DNA of 53,524 nucleotides from Candidatus Fermentibacterota bacterium (lineage in GTDB: Bacteria; Fermentibacterota; Fermentibacteria; Fermentibacterales; JCC-6): the NCBI GenBank assembly GCA_030592645.1, contig JAUVIR010000014.1, positions 1 through 53,524 on the forward strand, written 5' to 3'. Each line of letters opens with the position of its first letter. The stretch's first letter is position 1. Both the position numbers and the translations under genes were made by a program. Under the pieces are notes generated by a model. It did not search any database. It saw only the letters and a list, made by a program, of their open reading frames with translations, and was not told the origin of the DNA. This document shows, piece after piece, positions 35,090 through 42,202 of this stretch.

Positions 35090-35518
35090 CTACTCTTCTA
35101 CAGAAGGCGTGATACCCGTTTTCTTCCACTGAAGGAACTGCTGAATTATCTTCCTGTGGTCAAAAGCAATAGCATCGGGAAGGTCGTCCGGAGCATAAGC
35201 AACGGCTTCCGCGGCATCATCTCCCCCTACGGGACAGCCGTCGGCCCTGCAGTAATAGACTACACTCACTGTGTCTCCCCTCGGGTCTCTCCAGGGCTTT
35301 GAGTAGATATGGAAAATGCTTACCACCTCGATATCCAGGGAGGTCTCCTCCCTGGCTTCTCTGCGTACCGCCCCGGCGAGGCTTTCTCCGGGATCTACGA
35401 ACCCCCCTGGAATAGCCCACCCTGATGGAGGATACCTGCGTTTAACCAGCACTAATTTTTCATCGGGGAGTTCGATCATCGCGTCGACTGTAATAAGCGG
35501 TGTTACTGGTCTCATCAT
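35090..35518 (-). CDS. Nudix hydrolase
   Basis: The 142-residue enzyme has the complete Nudix box GGFVDPGESLAGAVRREA followed by REETSLDIE, so it should hydrolyse a nucleoside diphosphate derivative; the exact substrate cannot be assigned. The region RYPPSGWAIPGGF, typical of the ADP-ribose or NADH type, precedes the box. ATG 35518 is chosen as GGAG lies two bases upstream and a second ATG follows (35515). It diverges from the thioredoxin gene around the palindrome at 35559-35570. Confidence 0.85.
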   Translation of the reverse strand: MMRPVTPLITVDAMIELPDEKLVLVKRRYPPSGWAIPGGFVDPGESLAGAVRREAREETSLDIEVVSIFHIYSKPWRDPRGDTVSVVYYCRADGCPVGGDDAAEAVAYAPDDLPDAIAFDHRKIIQQFLQWKKTGITPSVEE

Positions 35519-35558
35519 GTCTCCGTTTGTTACGTTTGGAACAATCAATGTATATTAC

Positions 35559-35570
35559 CGTATATATACG
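35559..35570. promoter_or_regulatory. Palindrome between divergent Nudix and thioredoxin genes
   Basis: CGTATATATACG is a perfect 12-base palindrome in the shared upstream region and may be an operator or contain the -10. No clear -35 was fixed on either side. Confidence 0.35.
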
Positions 35571-35608
35571 ATGCAGACCGATGAAGAACACCTCTTGAAA
35601 GGATAATT

Positions 35609-36067
35609 ATGAAGAAATATCTGATAGTACTTATGATCGCGGGACTTATAACTGGAGCCTGTGGTAGTTCCGAGAGCGCAGCCGACGAAACGTCCGGAGG
35701 GCAGCCTGTAGAAACAACCGGAGAACTGGCATGGTTTGTAGATGATTTTGATGCTGCAAGCGCTGAAGCCGCAGTATCGGGGAAACTGATGCTTATTGAC
35801 ATGTACGCCGACTGGTGCGGTCCCTGCGTTACCCTTGGCGAGCAGTATTTCACAAGCGATGAGATGCACCCGGTTCTTTCGAACTTCGTTCTTCTTCGGC
35901 TTGATGTCGATAATCCTGAAGTTGCCACGTACGCCCAGCGGTACAACGTATCGGCAATCCCGTGTGTGGTTATAGCGGAAGCCGACGGCACGGAAATAGA
36001 CAGGATCGTTGGAACCACACCGACAATAAGGGAGTACGTAACCGCTCTCGAAACGATTATTCAATAG
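35609..36067 (+). CDS. Thioredoxin-fold lipoprotein
   Basis: The 152-residue protein has a lipobox ITGAC (Cys18), a short acidic linker and a thioredoxin domain with the active site ADWCGPC (C70, C73) and the cis-proline loop SAIPCV. The domain resembles DsbD-gamma/thioredoxin-like periplasmic reductases. Being membrane-anchored outside the cytoplasm, it probably keeps periplasmic cysteines reduced or takes part in disulfide repair; a membrane partner is not seen here. An additional cysteine follows the cis-proline. It is monocistronic with a strong terminator. Confidence 0.85.
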   Translation: MKKYLIVLMIAGLITGACGSSESAADETSGGQPVETTGELAWFVDDFDAASAEAAVSGKLMLIDMYADWCGPCVTLGEQYFTSDEMHPVLSNFVLLRLDVDNPEVATYAQRYNVSAIPCVVIAEADGTEIDRIVGTTPTIREYVTALETIIQ

Positions 36068-36093
36068 CTTACCTGGAAATATTTCCTTGAAAG

Positions 36094-36123
36094 AGCGGGG
36101 AGTTTCAACGCTCCCCGCTTTTC
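36094..36123 (+). terminator. Terminator of the thioredoxin gene
   Basis: AGCGGGGAG (36094-36102) pairs with CTCCCCGCT (36111-36119) and is followed by TTTTC. Confidence 0.8.
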
Positions 36124-36124
36124 G

Positions 36125-36220
36125 TTACTCTCCGGCAAGCTCCAGGATGTAGAGCTTCTGGTACCCGTCGAGAGGGTCCAGCGACCAGGCCAGTATACCG
36201 AATTCTCCGAAAACTATCGA
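36125..36220 (-). pseudogene. Possible 3' remnant of a larger gene
   Basis: On the minus strand the last 31 codons before a stop read as compact protein-like sequence (GEFGILAWSLDPLDGYQKLY, then ILELAGE) with codon use like the neighbouring genes. The frame upstream loses this look within 100 bases. It may be the C-terminal end of a deleted gene, but the evidence is thin. Confidence 0.25.
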
Positions 36221-36375
36221 CCGGATGTTCAAAGATATATATGATTGATGACTTAATAGACTTAACCAGTTTATGAGTTGGAACCCAGAAGTATCCTGTT
36301 CTGTATGTGAAAGTTCTCTTACCCGGTAAATGGATAGCACGGGTGATTAGAATCCCGATTATCGAAGGGCTTTAT

Positions 36376-36963
36376 ATGAAAACTGTATCAGGAACGTTCC
36401 TTATCATACCTCTGTTCGTTATATCCATTATTACCGCAGAGGTTTGCATGCGCTATGATCAGAGTGGCACATGTACGTCCTATCCTATAACCGATTTCAG
36501 CTTCAATCTGCCGGTCGCTCAGACTGATAGTACCATCAAGCGTGATCTGGACATGACCGCTGATCTCGGCTGGATGTTCGTTCTTGACGGGAGTTTTGAT
36601 CTGGGACCCTCACTCTTCTTCAGTGCCTACAGCAGCAGCGATGGCTGGCATAGTCAGCTCGGAACAAGGGCGAACCTCAGATATCATCTTAATGATGAAT
36701 TTAATCTCGATATCTCTCCCGGCCTGATCCTTACTGACAGTCCGTTTCCCAATGGATTTGCTGGATACACCATAGGATTATACTTCGGTTGGAAAGACTG
36801 GGTTGGCCTTACAACCAGGCTTGATTTTGTCGACACCCTTCATTCAGGTCATGATCAGGTGTTGCATATAGGTCTGTGCTTTGGATCGTATGGGGGTATG
36901 GGTCTGACATCTGCGGGGATCATTGGTGGCGGAATAGCTTACATGTCGAGTCGGATGAACTGA
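36376..36963 (+). CDS. Small secreted barrel-like hypothetical protein
   Basis: ATG 36376 gives a 195-residue protein with a signal peptide (TFLIIPLFVISIITAEV). The rest has alternating hydrophobic strands (LGWMFVLDGSFDLGPSLFFS, NLRYHLNDEFNLDISPGLIL, then YTIGLYFGWKDW), suggesting a small outer-membrane barrel of about eight strands. No family was recognised. AAGGG lies before the ATG. It lies between a remnant and the GT4 gene and may have its own promoter. Confidence 0.5.
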   Translation: MKTVSGTFLIIPLFVISIITAEVCMRYDQSGTCTSYPITDFSFNLPVAQTDSTIKRDLDMTADLGWMFVLDGSFDLGPSLFFSAYSSSDGWHSQLGTRANLRYHLNDEFNLDISPGLILTDSPFPNGFAGYTIGLYFGWKDWVGLTTRLDFVDTLHSGHDQVLHIGLCFGSYGGMGLTSAGIIGGGIAYMSSRMN

Positions 36964-37030
36964 TCTGACACAGTACAGACCATTTCTGAAAAGCTTTTCC
37001 CTGTATATTGACGACCATTAGGGAGGTAGA

Positions 37031-38185
37031 ATGAGAGTCGGATTTGATGCTACCAATATTCTTGGGCACAGCGGGATAAGAACATATACCAGGGAGCTGG
37101 TGCGGGCTCTGGCCGTTGAGTTTCCGGACGATGAATTTCTGCTTTACACATCGTTCAGTTCTTCCAAGAAGGATCCTCTCCAGGAAATTTTCGGGCAGTA
37201 CCCGAATGTCAGTATTATCGGAGGTCTTCCACATCCGCGAATGCTTGGTGATGGCCTAAAATGGCTGACTGTCATCGCAAGTTCCGCTGCATGGAGGGTG
37301 CATGAGCGAAAACTGGATATTGTTCACTTGACAGATCCTTACGGTTCAATGGCATTACCGGGTTCGTATGTAGCAACGATCAATGACATCTTTCCAATAA
37401 CTCTATTGCAGTACAGGAATTCATACCTGGAGAGGCAGTACCTGCGCAGAACTCCTGTTATGCTGAAAAGGGCTAAAGCCATAATAACTCCATCAAGCTA
37501 CGTTGCCGAGACTCTGCGCAGCAGGTATCCGTCCTGTTCTATCGATATGGTTCCCGTTCATGATGCTGCATCTGCATCCTTCCGGCCTCTGGCACCAGAT
37601 GAGGAAATCCTGAGGCAGTACTCTCTCTCCAGAATTTCATATTTCCTCTTTGTCAGCCGCGTTGATCCAAGAAAAAACCTTTCTACTCTTCTGGAAGCGT
37701 ACTCTCTCATTCCAGAGGATATTCGCAGGGAGAAGCATCTTGTTCTTATCCTGTCAGGAAGCGAGAAAGATAAAGAGATCTTCCAGGCTGAGAACGAGAA
37801 TTTCCTGAAAGACCGGTCAGTTATTTCGATAGAAGGTGTGCCAGAGGACGATCTGGTTCAACTGTACTCGTCTGCAATTGCTTTCGTTTTCCCTTCTTTT
37901 GCAGAGGGATTCGGTCTTCCAATAATAGAGGCAATGCAGTGCGGTTGCCCTGTCATAACATCCACCACATCATGTCTTCCGGAAATAGCAGGTGATGCGG
38001 CCATACTTGTTGATCCGCACAGCGCAGCGGAGATTGCTGATGCAATGATGGCTATGATAGATCCTGCAGGTGTGCGTTCAAAGTTCATATCCATGGGTTT
38101 TGATCGAGCAAAACACTTTTCCTGGAAGAATACAGCAAAGCAGACGATGGAAGTATATAGAAACGTTCTGAGTCAACAGGATTAA
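37031..38185 (+). CDS. GT4-family glycosyltransferase
   Basis: The 384-residue enzyme has the GT-B fold. The N-terminal half begins with RVGFDATNILGHSGIRTYTR and contains KLDIVHLTDPYG. The C-terminal half has FLFVSRVDPRKNLSTLLEAY and the GT4 donor motif FPSFAEGFGLPIIEAMQCGC with the EX7E glutamates. It likely builds a mannose- or glucose-type polymer for the surface, but donor and acceptor are unknown. GGGAGG is six bases before the ATG. The next gene converges with it across a terminator. Confidence 0.9.
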   Translation: MRVGFDATNILGHSGIRTYTRELVRALAVEFPDDEFLLYTSFSSSKKDPLQEIFGQYPNVSIIGGLPHPRMLGDGLKWLTVIASSAAWRVHERKLDIVHLTDPYGSMALPGSYVATINDIFPITLLQYRNSYLERQYLRRTPVMLKRAKAIITPSSYVAETLRSRYPSCSIDMVPVHDAASASFRPLAPDEEILRQYSLSRISYFLFVSRVDPRKNLSTLLEAYSLIPEDIRREKHLVLILSGSEKDKEIFQAENENFLKDRSVISIEGVPEDDLVQLYSSAIAFVFPSFAEGFGLPIIEAMQCGCPVITSTTSCLPEIAGDAAILVDPHSAAEIADAMMAMIDPAGVRSKFISMGFDRAKHFSWKNTAKQTMEVYRNVLSQQD

Positions 38186-38193
38186 GGCATGAC

Positions 38194-38222
38194 AAAAAAG
38201 CGGGGGGATCGCTCCCCCCGCT
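38194..38222 (-). terminator. Intrinsic terminator of the peptidase gene
   Basis: A perfect 10-bp stem (38199-38208 with 38213-38222, 4-nt loop TCGC) is followed on the minus strand by a run of T from 38199 downward. It may also slow the convergent glycosyltransferase transcript. Confidence 0.8.
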
Positions 38223-38243
38223 GCCTCTATTAAGAAAACAGGG

Positions 38244-39800
38244 CTAGAACTTAACAGCTCTGACGCTCTGTATGATATCACCTGCTGTGAATCTTACGAT
38301 GTACATTCCGGCTGCGAGACCATCGGTACTCCAGTTGACAGAATGCTGTCCCGCTGCGAATTCATCGCTGAGCAGATTTTCAACTACGTGTCCGCTCATG
38401 TCGTATACCAGGATCTCAACTGGACCCGGGCTGCCCAGATTGAAGACAACTGCTGAAACTGCCGAAACAGGATTTCCAGCAATTGTAAGCCCGCCAGATG
38501 GAAGAACAGGATATTCGGTGTCTCCTATTTCAACACTGATGAATCCACCGAGCCAGTAGGTGTCACCGCAGCTGTCCGGTGTGTCGTCCCACATCGGGTG
38601 CTCCTGGCCGCTCTGGGCGTATGTATCCCATTCCTCAGCCCTGTAGGCTGCCTCGTACATGGAGACATAACCATCGCTGTTCATGTCGGGATCTCCCGGA
38701 AGACTTCCGCCGGGAACGCTTGTTGCAGGAGGAGTGGAACCGTGCATGGCTCCTGTCCAGTAGTACACATACTCATCGTACTCCGGGTATGTCGCACCCG
38801 CCCAGCTTGATTCAGTGGCGTTGGCAGCACTGGCGAATGTCCTGGGCTGCGCTGCTCCTCCGTTGACGACTTCTTCAAGGAAACCGCCCGAGTAGCACTG
38901 CTCCATGACTACATGTGAGGACATTGTGGAGAATGAATCCATGTATCCCTTGAAAGTATCGTCATCGAGGCTGGCATTCCAGAGATTGAGGATAACCTCT
39001 GGGGGATCATCAAAGCCACCCTTGCCCGGACTGCCGTGATCAGTTGTGTATATGAAGAGATGATCTGTCGGGCCCACCATGGCGTTGATCGCATTGAATC
39101 CGCTGGTTACCCCTGCGGCAGTGGCGGCGTAGATAATGTCGCTGTCGCCGTCATCGTCGAAATCGGGGTTGGAATTGAGTCCGTTGGAGAGATCCGGGGC
39201 CGGATCGAGTCCATCGGAGAAGCAGACGATTATATGATCATCAGGAATCAGGTAATCATGGGCGAGAACATTGTAGATGAACTGAACATCACCGTAGTAT
39301 CTGATGTGATTATTCCCCTGATTGTATCCGCCGGAGATAATCCATGCGTACATGTGCTCTGCGTTGGCCGGCGTGGACTGCACGTTGGGTGTGAACCAGG
39401 CTATGAATTCCTCGTACTGGCCCTTTCCGTCGACCTGCGGAAGGCAAGTATGGGTGACGGCCATTCTTTCAAGTGCGTTGGGAGGGGTTATCAAGTTGAC
39501 GATTTCCATATCACCATTCAGCCCGACGAAAACCCAGCGGCACGGATGTGCCCAGTTCGCGTATGCCATATCATCGATAAGGACAAGGTAGGCATCCATG
39601 GGAACGGTCACCTCTTCGTGCCAGGTTTCAACGATTGAACCGGCAGGGAGTACCCTGTCCAGCACCATGACTGATCTGCCGGTGATGTTACCGTTCAGTA
39701 ATTCGGAGAACACCATATCTGCCGCTGTACTAGCATCAACAGCGCTGCTGGCGCCTGCAAATGCAGCAAGCAGAATAAGAAAGGTCAGTGCTTTTTTCAT
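38244..39800 (-). CDS. Secreted clan-CD (legumain/C13-like) peptidase with C-terminal sorting domain
   Basis: The 518-residue protein has a signal peptide (MKKALTFLILLAAFAGASSA). The catalytic dyad of clan CD cysteine peptidases is visible as DHLFIYTTDHGSPGKGG with H255 and VVMEQCYSGGFLEE with C302, an arrangement like C13 and gingipain-like enzymes. A calcium-loop-type motif GDPDMNSDGYVSMYEA (369-384) follows, resembling dockerin/EF-hand repeats. The last 75 residues (VEILVYDMSGHVVENLL, then DGLAAGMYIVRFTAGD) are a type IX-style sorting domain. It is therefore probably exported through the outer membrane and attached or released. The specificity is not predictable; the role could be nutrient digestion. 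The promoter is at 39851-39879 and a terminator follows. Confidence 0.82.
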   Translation of the reverse strand: MKKALTFLILLAAFAGASSAVDASTAADMVFSELLNGNITGRSVMVLDRVLPAGSIVETWHEEVTVPMDAYLVLIDDMAYANWAHPCRWVFVGLNGDMEIVNLITPPNALERMAVTHTCLPQVDGKGQYEEFIAWFTPNVQSTPANAEHMYAWIISGGYNQGNNHIRYYGDVQFIYNVLAHDYLIPDDHIIVCFSDGLDPAPDLSNGLNSNPDFDDDGDSDIIYAATAAGVTSGFNAINAMVGPTDHLFIYTTDHGSPGKGGFDDPPEVILNLWNASLDDDTFKGYMDSFSTMSSHVVMEQCYSGGFLEEVVNGGAAQPRTFASAANATESSWAGATYPEYDEYVYYWTGAMHGSTPPATSVPGGSLPGDPDMNSDGYVSMYEAAYRAEEWDTYAQSGQEHPMWDDTPDSCGDTYWLGGFISVEIGDTEYPVLPSGGLTIAGNPVSAVSAVVFNLGSPGPVEILVYDMSGHVVENLLSDEFAAGQHSVNWSTDGLAAGMYIVRFTAGDIIQSVRAVKF

Positions 39801-39850
39801 TATACCTCCAAGGATTATGATAAAAATGGGATATTACACTATTCCTCAAC

Positions 39851-39879
39851 ATCTTACTGTCGTTTGAAGATATAGTCAA
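39851..39879 (-). promoter_or_regulatory. Promoter of the clan-CD peptidase gene
   Basis: On the minus strand TTGACT (39874-39879) and TAAGAT (39851-39856) lie 17 bases apart. The ATG follows after 50 bases with GGAGGT as ribosome-binding site. Confidence 0.55.
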
Positions 39880-39893
39880 TAGGGAAGCATGAC

Positions 39894-41267
39894 TTACGGA
39901 GCCGGAAGCTTCATGGTTCGGATTTCCCGGAAGAAGAAAACGGCCGTTACACAGGCTGCCAGAAGGTCTGCCAGCGGGAAAGCAGCCCAAACACCTGTCA
40001 GGGGCGGTGATATCAGATGTGGAAGCAGAAGCATCAGCGGGATAAGGAAGAAGATCTGTCTTGAGATTGACAGAATGAAGGAAATGCCTGCTTTTCCAAG
40101 GACCTGAAAGGTTCCCGCTCCTATAACCTGAAAACCTACAACAGGCATCATAAGGACAAGTACTCTCAGAATTCCAGCCCCGGAGGAGATCAGTTCCTCG
40201 TCGTTGCTGAACAGGCTCAGCATGAAACGTGGAGCCAGTTCAAAAAGAAGCCAGTAAAGTGCAGAGAGAACAGTTGCTGAGACTACCGCATACCTGAGAG
40301 CCTTTTTTACCCGCCCGTATGACCCTGCTCCATAATTGTAGCCGACAACAGGCTGGAGCCCCTGAATCAGGCCGAAGAGGGGCATGAGGGCAAACATCAG
40401 CATCCTGTTTGTCACTCCGATTACGGCAAGATGAATTTCATGACCGTAGTGCATGATTGAGTTGTTTACAGCTATGGCCATGATACTTCCACTCACTATT
40501 CTGGCAAAGGAAGGAGATCCGATCCGCACCACTTTCAGTGACTGGCTCCATCCTGGAACAAGATGCTTCCAGTCGAATTTAAGATGACTTCTGCCTCTGA
40601 AGAAATAAGCGGTAATCCAGAAGAAAGCGGAAAGCTGTCCTATGACAGTAGCTATGGCGGCACCTCTAATGCCCATGTTCAGGGCGAAGATGAAAATAGG
40701 GTCGAGAATGATATTCAGACCAGCGCCCACGAACATGCTTACCATGGCTACTCTGGTATTGCCTTCTGATCTTGCGATGTTGTTGGAGCAGACGGTTACG
40801 GTGAAGAAGGTCCCTCCAAGCAGAATTATGGAAAGGTAGTCCCTCGCGTAAGGGAGTATACTGCTGCTTGCGCCGAAGAGCTTCAGGACTGGATCGAGAA
40901 AAATCAATCCTGAGAGAGAAATAATGAGCCCGAAGAATGCCGCAAGGACAAATGAACCACCGGCTATTATTCCAGCCTCTTTTTCCTTCCCTGCGCCCAG
41001 CCGCCTGGAAATTATCGATGCCGCTCCTATGCCGACAGTCTTGCCCACGGCAAGCAGAAGAAGCTGTATAGGGAAACAGACCGCAAGGGCTGCAAGAGCG
41101 AGGGTTCCCACTCCCTTGCCAACATAAATAGTGTCCACGAGGTTGTACATTGACATAACCAGCATGCCGGTTATGGCGGGGCCTGAAAGCCTTACCAGAA
41201 GCCTGCCTATGGGCTGGGTTCCAAGAAGAGCAGTCCGTTCGGCGGCGTTAATCTTCGCCATTTTCAT
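39894..41267 (-). CDS. MATE-family efflux transporter
   Basis: The 457-residue protein has twelve hydrophobic helices and MATE hallmarks: PIGRLLVRLSGPAITGMLVM at the start, VDTIYVGKGVGTLALAALAV, and QGLQPVVGYNYGAGSYGRVK in the middle. It is a proton- or sodium-driven exporter of organic cations or drugs; substrates are unknown. The ATG overlaps the end of the EamA gene by four bases, so the two are coupled. Confidence 0.9.
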   Translation of the reverse strand: MKMAKINAAERTALLGTQPIGRLLVRLSGPAITGMLVMSMYNLVDTIYVGKGVGTLALAALAVCFPIQLLLLAVGKTVGIGAASIISRRLGAGKEKEAGIIAGGSFVLAAFFGLIISLSGLIFLDPVLKLFGASSSILPYARDYLSIILLGGTFFTVTVCSNNIARSEGNTRVAMVSMFVGAGLNIILDPIFIFALNMGIRGAAIATVIGQLSAFFWITAYFFRGRSHLKFDWKHLVPGWSQSLKVVRIGSPSFARIVSGSIMAIAVNNSIMHYGHEIHLAVIGVTNRMLMFALMPLFGLIQGLQPVVGYNYGAGSYGRVKKALRYAVVSATVLSALYWLLFELAPRFMLSLFSNDEELISSGAGILRVLVLMMPVVGFQVIGAGTFQVLGKAGISFILSISRQIFFLIPLMLLLPHLISPPLTGVWAAFPLADLLAACVTAVFFFREIRTMKLPAP

Positions 41268-42187
41268 GATTTAATATTCACAAGAACCAGAGCTGTCACA
41301 GTAAGTCCCACAGCAATCCGTTCCTTTGTTCTCAGTCTTTCATTGAAGAACAGCCAGCCAGCAAGACTGAGTAAAACAATTGTTCCGGCACTGTAAACAG
41401 GAAATACGATCGCGGTCTTCAGCCTTGACAGAGAGAGAATGAGAAAGAATGAAGCGAAGTAATTGGGTATGCCAACCGCAATACCTGTAAGAAAATGCGA
41501 TAGACGAATACTCTTTCTCCGTCTGAAGGTTTTCCATCCGCTTACAAGAAGAGCTGTTGCGAAAACGAAGAAAAGAAAAAGGCTCTTCATTTCAAGAATG
41601 CCATATCTCTGATAGACTTTGTTGCTGAATTCCGACATGCCTACAGTAAGAAAGAGTATCAGCAGTACAGGTCTGAGTCCGCTCGCTATCCCTGATGGAT
41701 CTGAAAGGTCAATATTCGTAAGCAGAATAGAGATCAATGCGAGAAAAATACCTGCCATCTGGACTCCGGAAGGAAGCTCATTCCAGAGGAATATTGCAAG
41801 AAGCATAGGGATCAGAACACCCATTTTCGAGAAGCTTCCAGCAAGGCTAACTCCGTTTTCTCTAATAGCTTTCTGAAGGTATATAAACCCGAGAAAATAT
41901 AGAATTCCAGAAGGAAGTCCGATGGCAAGCGCCCATCCGGCGCTGCCCGCAGGACTGAATTCGCCTCCGCTTATCACTGCCGGTAACTCAGTTGAGAAAC
42001 CCCTGAACGCTTCTGCAGGATGTATCGCAGGGAAATGCTTCGAGAGGAAAAAGAAGAGGGAGAGCAGAGAAGCGACCAGATAGTTGAAAGTTGTTACAGT
42101 ATACCGGTCCATGTTCCGGGATTCACTTACTTTGAATATCAGCGCTATGGAAGTGCTGCAGGCTATTGCCAGGAATAGATAGAACAG
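41264..42187 (-). CDS. EamA/DMT-superfamily transporter, apparent CTG start
   Basis: The protein has ten hydrophobic segments and duplicated EamA domains. The first ATG in the frame (42112) would cut off most of the first membrane helix; the sequence stays open upstream and encodes it (FYLFLAIACSTSIALIFKVS). The only start that fits is CTG at 42187, seven bases after a perfect GGAGG, giving about 307 residues, as usual for the family. The start overlaps nothing: it is 15 bases after the stop of the C39-like gene. Substrate unknown. It is read with MATE and perhaps with the C39 gene. Confidence 0.75.
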   Translation of the reverse strand: MFYLFLAIACSTSIALIFKVSESRNMDRYTVTTFNYLVASLLSLFFFLSKHFPAIHPAEAFRGFSTELPAVISGGEFSPAGSAGWALAIGLPSGILYFLGFIYLQKAIRENGVSLAGSFSKMGVLIPMLLAIFLWNELPSGVQMAGIFLALISILLTNIDLSDPSGIASGLRPVLLILFLTVGMSEFSNKVYQRYGILEMKSLFLFFVFATALLVSGWKTFRRRKSIRLSHFLTGIAVGIPNYFASFFLILSLSRLKTAIVFPVYSAGTIVLLSLAGWLFFNERLRTKERIAVGLTVTALVLVNIKS

Positions 42188-42202
42188 GTTACAGCCTCCG
42201 GA

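Noticed and set aside
39036..39638. Plus-strand frame of 200 codons within the clan-CD peptidase gene
   Set aside because: Shadow frame; the opposite strand has signal peptide, catalytic motifs and sorting domain.
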